From DAOUAJ01 sp034433615 (lineage in GTDB: Bacteria > Chloroflexota > Anaerolineae > DUEN01): a stretch of 17,736 bases of DNA. The stretch spans positions 1 through 17,736 of the forward strand of contig DAOUAJ010000344.1 of NCBI GenBank assembly GCA_034433615.1. Direction: 5' to 3'. The notes beneath the pieces were generated by a model. It was not told where the DNA came from. It did no database searches and worked only from the letters and a program-made list of their open reading frames with translations. Shown here piece by piece: positions 1 to 6,059 of this stretch. The first letter of the stretch is position 1. Every line of letters starts with the position of its first letter. The position numbers and the translations under genes are program-made.

Positions 1-261
1 TACGAGCAGGTGCGCGGCACAGACCAGGAGCCGGAGAACTTCGACAAAGAGTTCCTGCGCATGTGGTTTGTCGAGCGAGGGTACCGGGGGGATGGCGATC
101 CGCCGGCCATGCCACCGGAATTCGTCGCCCAGGTGGCGCAGCGCTACATCGCCGCCTACGAGCGGCTGACCGGGGAGACGTTTGTGCCGGGGAAGCAGCC
201 CGCCGGAGAACGCATTCGCGCGGCTTTGGCAAGCATCGTGGCATCGAGCTCGATCCATTAG
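1..261 (+). CDS. purC: SAICAR synthase, C-terminal part (5' end outside window)
   Basis: The frame is open from the first base (Y-E-Q-V-R-G) to a TAG at 259-261, giving the last 86 residues of a longer protein. The stretch DKEFLRMWFVERGYRGDG followed by an amphipathic segment with RYIAAYERLTGE matches the C-terminal end of phosphoribosylaminoimidazole-succinocarboxamide synthase, which joins CAIR to aspartate using ATP in de novo purine synthesis. The catalytic N-terminal part lies upstream of the window. The gene is followed after 9 bases by purE, whose Shine-Dalgarno overlaps the purC stop, so the two are probably translated together. The identification is firm from the tail motif and from the purE, purF and purD neighbours. 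Confidence 0.88.
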   Translation, partial: YEQVRGTDQEPENFDKEFLRMWFVERGYRGDGDPPAMPPEFVAQVAQRYIAAYERLTGETFVPGKQPAGERIRAALASIVASSSIH

Positions 262-270
262 GAGGTCACC

Positions 271-765
271 GTGGCACTCGTTCCCATTATCATGGGCTCA
301 CGGTCGGACCTGCCGCATGCGCAGGCCATCGCTGGCGCACTGCAATCGCTGGGGATCCAGAGCGAGATCCGGGTGGCGTCGGCGCACAAGGTGACGCGCT
401 ATTTGCTCGATATGTTAGCCACGTATGAGGCCGACCCGCAGCCGAAGGTGTACATCACCGTAGCAGGCCGTTCCAACGCGTTGAGCGGGGTGGTAGATGC
501 CAACGTGATGGCGCCGGTGATCGCCTGCCCGCCTTACTCGGATCGCTTTGGGGGGGCGGATCTCTTCTCGTCGCTGCGGATGCCCTCGGGGGTGGCGCCC
601 GCGGTGGTGTTGGAGCCGGCCGCTGCGGCGTTGCTGGCCGCCAAAATCCTGGCGATGGCTGACCCGGCGCTGCGCGAGCGGATCGTTCAGGCGCAGCAAG
701 AGGCGGCTCAGCAGGTCATCGAAGACGACGAAAGTCTGCGTAAAGGGGTAAGGAGTCATGAGTAA
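271..765 (+). CDS. purE: Class II N5-independent AIR carboxylase PurE
   Basis: This 164-residue protein carboxylates AIR to CAIR. GTG start at 271 is chosen because AGGAGG lies at 260-265. MGSRSD (residues 8-13) is the phosphate-binding start common to all PurE. SAHK (37-40) and AGRSN (65-69), followed by a CPP segment near 86-88 and an SSLRMPSG segment near 100-107, are features of class II PurE as in the AIR carboxylase half of animal PAICS. Class I enzymes have SAHR and an AGGAAHLPG-type loop instead. Class II enzymes use CO2 directly and need no PurK (family knowledge); no purK is visible here. The purC-purE order mirrors the domain order of fused PAICS. The TAA stop falls in the first unit of a short octamer repeat. 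Confidence 0.92.
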   Translation: MALVPIIMGSRSDLPHAQAIAGALQSLGIQSEIRVASAHKVTRYLLDMLATYEADPQPKVYITVAGRSNALSGVVDANVMAPVIACPPYSDRFGGADLFSSLRMPSGVAPAVVLEPAAAALLAAKILAMADPALRERIVQAQQEAAQQVIEDDESLRKGVRSHE

Positions 766-826
766 CGAGGCAACGAGGGAAGTTCTCCTGATCGCCTCAT
801 TGCCTCATTGCTTCATCACTAGTTGC
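763..826. repeat. Octamer inverted tandem repeat between purE and purF
   Basis: The left arm holds two units, taacgagg (763-770) and caacgagg (771-778). After a 16-base spacer the right arm holds cctcattg (795-802), cctcattg (803-810) and a decayed cttcatca (811-818). The reverse complement of the right unit is caatgagg, so the arms share the consensus caaYgagg in opposite orientation and could form an imperfect hairpin in the purE-purF transcript. The first unit contains the purE stop codon. The same octamer consensus recurs after ssnA (5267-5300). Confidence 0.7.
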
Positions 827-844
827 CTCCAGTGAGGAGCTCTT

Positions 845-2344
845 GTGATTGATACAACCTGGACTCCTATGGGCGATGGGTTGGATCGGCCGCGTGAGGC
901 GTGCGGGGTATTTGGCATTTATGCGCCAGGCGCCGATGTGGCGCGCATCACGTTCTTCGCTTTGTACGCGTTGCAGCATCGGGGCCAGGAGAGCGCCGGC
1001 ATCGCGACCAGCGATGGCCGGGCCGCGTATATCCACAAAGGGATGGGGTTGGTCGCCCAGGTCTTCAACGAGGACAATTTGCGCCCGTTGAAGGGGCACC
1101 TGGCCATCGGCCACAATCGCTACTCGACGACCGGATCGTCTCACATCCGCAACGCGCAGCCGTATCTGATCGAGACCATTCACGGACCGCTGGGCGTGGG
1201 GCATAACGGCAACCTGACCAATGCGCTCACGCTGCGCCGTCGGCTGTTGGAGCGCGGCGTAGGGTTGAGCTCGTCTAGTGACAGCGAGGTGATCACGCAG
1301 ATGCTGGCCGCGCCGCCGCCGGGCGGCGAGCCGAACGGCCCCGATTGGGAGGCGCGCATCGCCGCCTTTATGGCCCAGGCCGAAGGGGCATACTCGCTGG
1401 TCATCCTGACGCGCGATGCGGTTTTCGCCGTGCGGGATCCGCTGGGATTGCGGCCGCTGTGCCTGGGCGAGTTGCCGGGGGACAACGGTATGCCGGGCTT
1501 CGTGGTTGCCTCGGAGTCGTGCGCGTTAGGCACGATCGGGGCTCGTTACTTGCGGGAGGTGCGGCCAGGGGAGATCGTGCGCCTGGACAGCACAGGGGTG
1601 CATTCGATTCAGGGACGGCCACCGGCCCCGCGGTCGGCGTTGTGCGTGTTCGAGTACGTCTACTTCGCCCGCCCTGACTCGATCCTGGAAGACCAGGTCA
1701 TCCATCGCGTGCGCCAGCGGTTAGGTGAGGAGCTGGCGCGGGAGGCCCCAGCCGATGCCGACGTGGTGGTGGGCGTGCCCGACTCGGCGACGCCGGCGGC
1801 GATCGGCTACGCGCGCGCCTCGGGCATCCCCTATAGCGAGGGGCTGATCAAGAACCGCTACATCGGCCGCACGTTCATCCAGCCGGACGACCGCCTGCGA
1901 CGGACAGGCGTGCACTTGAAGTACAACCCGTTGCCGGCCAACCTGAAGGGCAAGCGGGTGGTGTTGATTGACGATTCGATCGTGCGGGGGAACACCGCTG
2001 GCCCATTGGTGCGCTTGCTACGGGAAGGGGGCGCGGTAGAGGTACATGTGCGCGTCTCCTCGCCTCCGGTGCGCCATCCCTGCTTCATGGGCGTGGACAT
2101 GGCGACGTACCACGAGCTGATTGCATATAACAAAACGGTGGAGGAGATCCGACAGCATATCGGCGCCGATAGTCTGGCGTATCTCTCCCATGAGGGGATG
2201 ATGCGCGCCGTGACCGCCGAGATCGGTGAGGATCGCGGGCATTGCAGCGCTTGCTTTACCGGCCGCTATCCCATCCGGCTGGAGGAGTGGTGGACCCTCA
2301 AGGCTCAGGAGAAGCTGGCCTTTGAGGGGGTGTGGGGGATGTGA
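845..2344 (+). CDS. purF: Amidophosphoribosyltransferase (glutamine PRPP amidotransferase)
   Basis: This enzyme catalyses the first committed step of purine synthesis, PRPP plus glutamine to phosphoribosylamine. GTG start at 845 has GAGGAG at 832-837. Residues 1-19 look like a propeptide ending just before Cys20 (CGVFGI), the N-terminal nucleophile of the glutaminase domain; QHRGQESAGI (44-53), HNRYST (90-95) and HNGNL (120-124) are typical of that domain. VVLIDDSIVRGNT (372-384) is the PRPP-binding loop of the C-terminal phosphoribosyltransferase domain. Cys267, Cys413, Cys467 and Cys470 fall where the four [4Fe-4S] ligands of the Bacillus-type enzyme lie, so this is the iron-sulfur form. 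Its 499 residues are normal for the family. It is the third gene of the pur operon and is followed after 39 bases by purD. Confidence 0.95.
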   Translation: MIDTTWTPMGDGLDRPREACGVFGIYAPGADVARITFFALYALQHRGQESAGIATSDGRAAYIHKGMGLVAQVFNEDNLRPLKGHLAIGHNRYSTTGSSHIRNAQPYLIETIHGPLGVGHNGNLTNALTLRRRLLERGVGLSSSSDSEVITQMLAAPPPGGEPNGPDWEARIAAFMAQAEGAYSLVILTRDAVFAVRDPLGLRPLCLGELPGDNGMPGFVVASESCALGTIGARYLREVRPGEIVRLDSTGVHSIQGRPPAPRSALCVFEYVYFARPDSILEDQVIHRVRQRLGEELAREAPADADVVVGVPDSATPAAIGYARASGIPYSEGLIKNRYIGRTFIQPDDRLRRTGVHLKYNPLPANLKGKRVVLIDDSIVRGNTAGPLVRLLREGGAVEVHVRVSSPPVRHPCFMGVDMATYHELIAYNKTVEEIRQHIGADSLAYLSHEGMMRAVTAEIGEDRGHCSACFTGRYPIRLEEWWTLKAQEKLAFEGVWGM

Positions 2345-2353
2345 GAAGATGCT

Positions 2354-2368
2354 CGCCCTCTTTGGGCG
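2354..2368 (+). other. Small hairpin in the purF-purD gap
   Basis: Bases cgccc (2354-2358) and gggcg (2364-2368) can pair around a 5-base loop tcttt. It sits between the purF stop and the purD Shine-Dalgarno (GGAGGG, 2371-2376), so it could tune purD translation. No T-run follows, so it is not a convincing terminator. Confidence 0.35.
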
Positions 2369-2383
2369 TTGGAGGGCAGACGC

Positions 2384-3772
2384 ATGAACGTGTTGGTTCT
2401 CGGTAACGGGGGCCGGGAGCACGCGCTGGCCTGGAAGCTGGCCCAATCGCCACGGGTGGAGCGCGTGTGGGTCGTGCCAGGCAACGGTGGAACCGATCCC
2501 CGATTTCGGAATTCGGAATTCGGAATTCGGAATGAGCGTTTTCAATCCAAAATCCGCCATCCGCCATCTGCCATTCCTATCGAGGGTGGTTTTGATGACC
2601 TGATCACCTTTGTCCACCGAGAGCAGATTGGGCTAACTGTGATCGGGCCGGAAGCGCCGCTGGCGAAGGGGGTTGTGGACGCGTTCCAGGCGGCCGGGCT
2701 CCGCTGCTTCGGGCCCACGCGAGCCGCCGCGCGGCTGGAGGCGTCGAAAGCGTTCGCTAAGGATTTCATGGCGCGGTGGCGAATTCCCACAGCTCGCTAT
2801 GCCGCTTTCCATGAGTACGAGCAGGCATTGGCCCATTTGCGCCGCGTGGCGTATCCAGTGGTGGTCAAGGCGTCCGGCCTAGCGGCGGGCAAGGGGGTGA
2901 TCGTGCCGGCCGGCCGGGAGGAGGCGGAGGCCGCGCTGCGCCAGATGATGGTCGAGCGCGCCTTCGGCGCGGCCGGCGACGAGGTGGTCATCGAGGAGCG
3001 ATTGTACGGACAGGAGGCCTCGGTGCTGGCCTTCTGTGACGGCTATCGCGTGGTGCCGATGCCGGCGGCCCAGGATCACAAACCAGTGTTCGACGGCGAT
3101 CAGGGCCCAAACACGGGGGGCATGGGGACCTATGCGCCGGCTCCGCTGATCACGCCAGCGCTGATGGACGAGATCGTGCGCACGATCTTGCAGCCGGCCG
3201 TGGACGGGCTGCGCGCCGAGGGGACCCCTTACGTGGGGGTGCTCTACGCCGGCCTCATGGTCACCGACGCGGGGCCGAAAGTCCTGGAGTTCAACTGCCG
3301 CTTCGGCGACCCGGAGGCTCAGGTGATCCTGCCGCTCCTGGAGACAGACCTGATAGACGTGGTCGAAGCCTGCTTGAATGGCGCCCTTGATCGGGTGGTC
3401 ATCCGCTGGCGACCGGGCGCGGCGGCGACGGTCGTCGCCGCATCGGAGGGGTATCCGGGGAGTTACCCGAAGGGCCGTGAGATCACCGGTGTGGAGGAGG
3501 CGGCCGCGTTACCAGGGGTGATCGTGTTCCACGCGGGCACGCGCCGGACGGACGATGGCCGGCTCCTCACCGACGGCGGGCGCGTCTTGAATGTCACCGG
3601 CCTCGGCGACGACCTGCCCCAGGCCATCGCCCGTGCGTACGAGGGGATCCGCCGCATTCGCTTTCAGGGCATGCATTACCGCCGCGATATTGGCGCAAGG
3701 GCTTTAACGGAGTCGGGCGGTTGGAAACCGCAGCAACAACTACGTGAAGCCGACCTGCATCGGCTGAACTAG
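2384..3772 (+). CDS. purD: Phosphoribosylamine-glycine ligase with two repeat-derived segments
   Basis: GAR synthetase joins phosphoribosylamine to glycine with ATP. ATG at 2384 is chosen over an upstream in-frame TTG because GGAGGG lies 7 bases before it. GNGGREHALAWKLAQS (8-23) and VVPGNGGT (30-37) form the N-domain start. GPEAPLAKGVVDAF, FGPTRAAARLEASKAFAKDFM and the ATP-grasp parts KASGLAAGKG, NTGGMGTYAPA and EFNCRFGDPEAQ follow in family order. At 462 residues it is longer than usual (about 420-430). Residues ~40-66 are an insert encoded by heptamer repeats where relatives have a short loop. The family normally ends near YRRDIGARAL; here about 21 residues after that are encoded by a hairpin element, which also provides the TAG. 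The catalytic core looks intact, so activity is likely, but that is inference. Confidence 0.93.
   Translation: MNVLVLGNGGREHALAWKLAQSPRVERVWVVPGNGGTDPRFRNSEFGIRNERFQSKIRHPPSAIPIEGGFDDLITFVHREQIGLTVIGPEAPLAKGVVDAFQAAGLRCFGPTRAAARLEASKAFAKDFMARWRIPTARYAAFHEYEQALAHLRRVAYPVVVKASGLAAGKGVIVPAGREEAEAALRQMMVERAFGAAGDEVVIEERLYGQEASVLAFCDGYRVVPMPAAQDHKPVFDGDQGPNTGGMGTYAPAPLITPALMDEIVRTILQPAVDGLRAEGTPYVGVLYAGLMVTDAGPKVLEFNCRFGDPEAQVILPLLETDLIDVVEACLNGALDRVVIRWRPGAAATVVAASEGYPGSYPKGREITGVEEAAALPGVIVFHAGTRRTDDGRLLTDGGRVLNVTGLGDDLPQAIARAYEGIRRIRFQGMHYRRDIGARALTESGGWKPQQQLREADLHRLN
2505..2572. repeat. Heptamer repeat element inside purD (4x7 - 12 bp - 4x7)
   Basis: Four exact tandem copies of ttcggaa occupy 2505-2532. 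A spacer (2533-2544) follows, then four related heptamers atccaaa, atccgcc, atccgcc and atctgcc (2545-2572). Read on the other strand the right units are ggcagat, ggcggat, ggcggat and tttggat; together with the left unit they fit nnYGGAW, so the arms are degenerate inverted copies. The reading frame stays open through the element and gives an Arg/Asn/Ser/Pro-rich segment (about PurD residues 41-64), unlike the rest of the protein. The same 4x7-spacer-4x7 layout recurs at 5982-6047. Confidence 0.85.
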
Positions 3773-3851
3773 ACTGCGAAGGCAGTCTTTGCGTGCCTGT
3801 TGCTGCGACTTGCAGTCGCCCGTTGTCGTGTTATGCACCGTTTAACGCTCT
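3700..3851. repeat. Four-hairpin inverted-repeat element overlapping the purD 3' end
   Basis: Nested symmetrical structure seen directly. Hairpin 1 pairs 3717-3722 with 3726-3731. Hairpin 2 pairs 3748-3753 with 3760-3765. Hairpin 3 pairs 3771-3777 with 3782-3788 and has loop gaag. Hairpin 4 pairs 3805-3810 with 3814-3819. An outer stem pairs gcagcaaca (3730-3738) with tgttgctgc (3798-3806), enclosing hairpins 2 and 3. Outermost sequences gctttaacgg (3701-3710) and ccgtttaacgc (3839-3849) are near inverted copies. The left and right halves align as an imperfect inverted repeat in which stem sequences differ but pairing is kept. The left half is translated as the PurD tail and the purD TAG is at 3770-3772. 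It has no transposase and resembles a small non-autonomous repeat element; the boundaries are approximate. Confidence 0.8.
3771..3790 (+). terminator. Possible weak terminator hairpin at the end of purD
   Basis: A 7-bp stem (3771-3777 with 3782-3788) with a GAAG loop is followed by only three T residues. It is hairpin 3 of the larger element and it starts inside the purD stop codon. It could end some purine-operon transcripts, but the short T-run makes this uncertain. Confidence 0.3.
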
Positions 3852-3873
3852 CACAACCTTTGGGGGCGACTTC

Positions 3874-5217
3874 ATGCTTCTCATCACTCATGGCACCGTA
3901 GTCACCATGGACGAGCAGATGCCTCTGGTCGAGGATGGGGCAGTGCTCATCGCCGGTGATACCTTTCAGGCCGTAGGTTCCACTGCCGAATTGGCCACGC
4001 AATACCCGGAGGCGGAGCGGCTGGACGCCCGCAGGCAGTGGGTTATGCCGGGCAATATCTGCGCTCACACCCACTTTTATGGGCTGTTTGCCCGCGGCAT
4101 GGCACTACGTAGCGCCCCCCGTGACTTCCCGCAAATCCTGGACGAGCTGTGGTGGCCTCTGGATCGAGCGCTGCGGCCCGAAGGCATCCGGCTGAGCGCG
4201 CTCCTCTGCCTGGCCGATGCCATCCGCCACGGGACGACGACGCTAATGGACCACCACGCCAGTCAGGAGAGCATTGACGGCTCGCTGGACGTGATCGCTG
4301 AGGCGGTGAGGCAGGTAGGGGTGCGGGCCTGCCTCTGCTACGAGGTCAGCGATCGCGCCGGGCCGGAGGCGACCCGGGCCGGCATCGCCGAGAACGTGCG
4401 CTGGCTGCGCCGGGTGGCGACGGAGAAACCCGCCCGGCTGGCCGGGCTCTTCGGCCTGCACGCCTCTCTTTCTCTGAGCGACGAGACCCTGGCGCGCTGT
4501 GTAGCTGAGGCCGAAGCCATAGGCGGGGTAGGCTTTCACCTGCACGCGGCCGAGGGGCCGGCCGATCAGGAGGACAGCCTGCGTCGCTACGGCCTGCGCA
4601 CCATCGAGCGCCTGGCGCAGCGCGGCATCCTGGGGCCACGCACCATCGTCGCTCATGCTGTGGACGTGGATCCGTGGGAGATGGCGCTGCTGCGGGAGAC
4701 CGGCACGTGGGTCACGCACCAGCCGCGCTCCAATATGAACAACGGAGTGGGGACGGCGGACGTGCCGGCCATGCTGCGCGGCGGCATTAACGTGGCGCTG
4801 GGAAATGACGGCTTCTCCAACGACATGTTTGAGGAGATGAAAGCGGCTTACCTGATCCACAAGGCATGGCGTCAGGACCCGCGAGCCATGCCAGCCGATC
4901 AGGTGATGCGCATAGCTTATATGAATAATGCACGCCTGGCGAGCCAGGTGTTCGGACGGCCGGTGGGTCAGTTGCGCCCTGGCCACGCCGCCGATGTTAT
5001 CCTGGTGGACTATCATCCGCCGACGCCAGTAACGTCGGGCAATCTCCCCTGGCACATTATCTTCGGCATCACAGGCGGCCAGGTGACGACAACGATCTGC
5101 GACGGGCGCGTACTCATGCGCGATGGCCAGCTCCTGACTTTGGACGAGGCAGCTATTGCCACAGCCGCTCGTGAGGAAGCCCGCCGCACCTGGGCGCGCT
5201 ACGGGGAGAGGGGGTGA
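3874..5217 (+). CDS. ssnA: SsnA-like metal-dependent aminohydrolase
   Basis: This 447-residue amidohydrolase-superfamily protein resembles the ATZ/TRZ/guanine-deaminase branch and, most closely by its conserved segments, the SsnA family. Likely metal ligands are His65 and His67 (CAHTHF), His222 or 224 (FHLHAAEG), His261 (VAHAV) and Asp312 (GNDG). DELWWPLDRAL (90-100) and HGTTTLMDHHAS (119-130) are SsnA-like. ATG 3874 is preferred: an upstream in-frame start at 3793 would place the N-terminus in the hairpin repeat, and MLLITHGTVVTMD is the usual family beginning. A G-run (3862-3866) is a weak ribosome site. SsnA is often found with selenium-dependent molybdenum hydroxylases, none of which is visible here. 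The true substrate is unknown; a purine or other N-heterocycle is possible. The stop lies in a 16-bp tandem duplication. Confidence 0.85.
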   Translation: MLLITHGTVVTMDEQMPLVEDGAVLIAGDTFQAVGSTAELATQYPEAERLDARRQWVMPGNICAHTHFYGLFARGMALRSAPRDFPQILDELWWPLDRALRPEGIRLSALLCLADAIRHGTTTLMDHHASQESIDGSLDVIAEAVRQVGVRACLCYEVSDRAGPEATRAGIAENVRWLRRVATEKPARLAGLFGLHASLSLSDETLARCVAEAEAIGGVGFHLHAAEGPADQEDSLRRYGLRTIERLAQRGILGPRTIVAHAVDVDPWEMALLRETGTWVTHQPRSNMNNGVGTADVPAMLRGGINVALGNDGFSNDMFEEMKAAYLIHKAWRQDPRAMPADQVMRIAYMNNARLASQVFGRPVGQLRPGHAADVILVDYHPPTPVTSGNLPWHIIFGITGGQVTTTICDGRVLMRDGQLLTLDEAAIATAAREEARRTWARYGERG

Positions 5218-5236
5218 CGCGGAGAGGGGGAGATGC
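5205..5236. repeat. 16-bp tandem duplication across the ssnA stop codon
   Basis: Positions 5205-5220 (ggagagggggtgacgc) are repeated at 5221-5236 with two differences. The ssnA stop TGA (5215-5217) is inside the first copy; at the same place the second copy reads aga. Confidence 0.8.
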
Positions 5237-5252
5237 GATGTGCACGTCGTCC

Positions 5253-5300
5253 GAGGCAAGCTCATCCCTCGTTACTCATTGCCTCGTCGCCTTGTTGCCT
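5253..5300. repeat. Octamer repeat between ssnA and npdG
   Basis: Units cctcgtta (5267-5274), ctcattg (5275-5281, one base short), cctcgtcg (5282-5289) and ccttgttg (5290-5297) follow one another. An inverted unit gaggcaag lies at 5253-5260. The consensus cctcRttg is the same as that of the repeat after purE at 763-826, so these are two copies of one repeat family. Confidence 0.7.
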
Positions 5301-5315
5301 GTATAGGGGGGGAAC

Positions 5316-5990
5316 GTGACCGCAGAAATAGGCACCATCGCAGTCATCGGTGGCACCGGCCGGGAGGGGTCGGGCCTGGCGTTACGTTGGGCGGCGGCCG
5401 GGCTGGACGTCATTATCGGTTCCCGCCAGCGAGAGAAAGCAGAGCAGGCCGCAGCGGAGATGAACCAACGGTTGAGGCGGGAGGCCGTGCGCGGGATGGA
5501 GAACTTCGCCGCGGCTCAGGCCGCCCAGACCATCGTGCTCACCGTGCCCTACAGCGCCCACGCGGCGACGTTAACGGCTATCAAAGAGGCCGTGCAAGGC
5601 AAGGTGTTGGTAGACGTAAGCGTGCCGCTACGCCCTCCCAGGGTCAGCCAGGTCTGGTTGCCGGAGGGGAGGTCGGCTGCGGAGGAGGCGCAGGCGCTTC
5701 TGGGACCGGATGTGCGAGTGGTATGCGCTTTCCAGAACGTCTCGGCGGAGCATTTGCAGGACCTTGCTCATCCTGTTGACTGTGACGTGCTGGTCTGCAG
5801 CGATGATCCAGATGCCAAAGCTGTCGCCATCGTCCTGGCGGAGAAGGCGGGGATACGAGGGCTGGACGCCGGCCCCTTGCAGAACGCCGTTGTGGTCGAG
5901 GGATTAACGCCGGTTTTGATTGGGATCAACATGCGGTACAAAGTGAAAGGGGCAGGGATTCGCATCACCGGGTTGGACGCTAGACGATAG
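5316..5990 (+). CDS. npdG: NADPH:F420 oxidoreductase (F420-dependent NADP reductase)
   Basis: This 224-residue Rossmann protein moves hydride between reduced coenzyme F420 and NADP. GTG 5316 follows a G-rich ribosome site (5306-5312). IAVIGGTGREGSGLALRWA (8-26) is the dinucleotide-binding loop and GSRQREKAEQAA (35-46) places the Ser-Arg that reads the NADP 2'-phosphate. LTVPYSAH, VDVSVPL and VVCAFQNVSAEHLQDL match Fno/NpdG proteins, and the C-terminal NMRYKVKGAGIRITGL is typical. Length is normal. The next gene is cofE, which makes the polyglutamate tail of F420, supporting an F420 role over a generic NADP-binding one. The last codons and TAG (5988-5990) are in the first units of a heptamer repeat. 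Confidence 0.88.
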   Translation: MTAEIGTIAVIGGTGREGSGLALRWAAAGLDVIIGSRQREKAEQAAAEMNQRLRREAVRGMENFAAAQAAQTIVLTVPYSAHAATLTAIKEAVQGKVLVDVSVPLRPPRVSQVWLPEGRSAAEEAQALLGPDVRVVCAFQNVSAEHLQDLAHPVDCDVLVCSDDPDAKAVAIVLAEKAGIRGLDAGPLQNAVVVEGLTPVLIGINMRYKVKGAGIRITGLDARR

Positions 5991-6047
5991 ACAAAAGACG
6001 AAGGGCGAAGAGCAGGTTGTCCATCGGTTGTCTTTCGTCCTTTATCG
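5982..6047. repeat. Heptamer repeat element between npdG and cofE (4x7 - 10 bp - 4x7)
   Basis: The left arm is agacgat, agacaaa, agacgaa, gggcgaa (5982-6009). The spacer is 6010-6019. The right arm is tccatcg, gttgtct, ttcgtcc, tttatcg (6020-6047). The right units in reverse complement include ggacgaa and agacaac, matching the left consensus RGACRAA, so the arms are degenerate inverted copies that could fold as a long imperfect hairpin. The npdG stop codon is in the left arm. The layout equals that of the element inside purD, though the heptamer itself differs. Confidence 0.8.
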
Positions 6048-6059
6048 AAGCGAGCGGTT

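Noticed and set aside
2018..2617. 199-codon minus-strand frame
   Set aside because: It overlaps purF and purD antisense, crosses the heptamer repeat, and shows no family pattern.
3700..3851. Insertion sequence
   Set aside because: No transposase frame is present and the element is only about 150 bases; it fits a small non-autonomous structured repeat instead.
3793..3873. Extended N-terminus of ssnA
   Set aside because: The extra 27 codons are inside or next to the hairpin element; the family start aligns with ATG 3874.
4243..5265. Long 340-codon open frame on the minus strand
   Set aside because: It lies entirely opposite ssnA and has no recognisable domain; ssnA has full family motifs. 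It is a shadow of GC-rich coding DNA.
763..6047. CRISPR array
   Set aside because: The repeats are 7-8 bp, directly adjacent and without unique spacers of regular length, so they are not CRISPR repeats.
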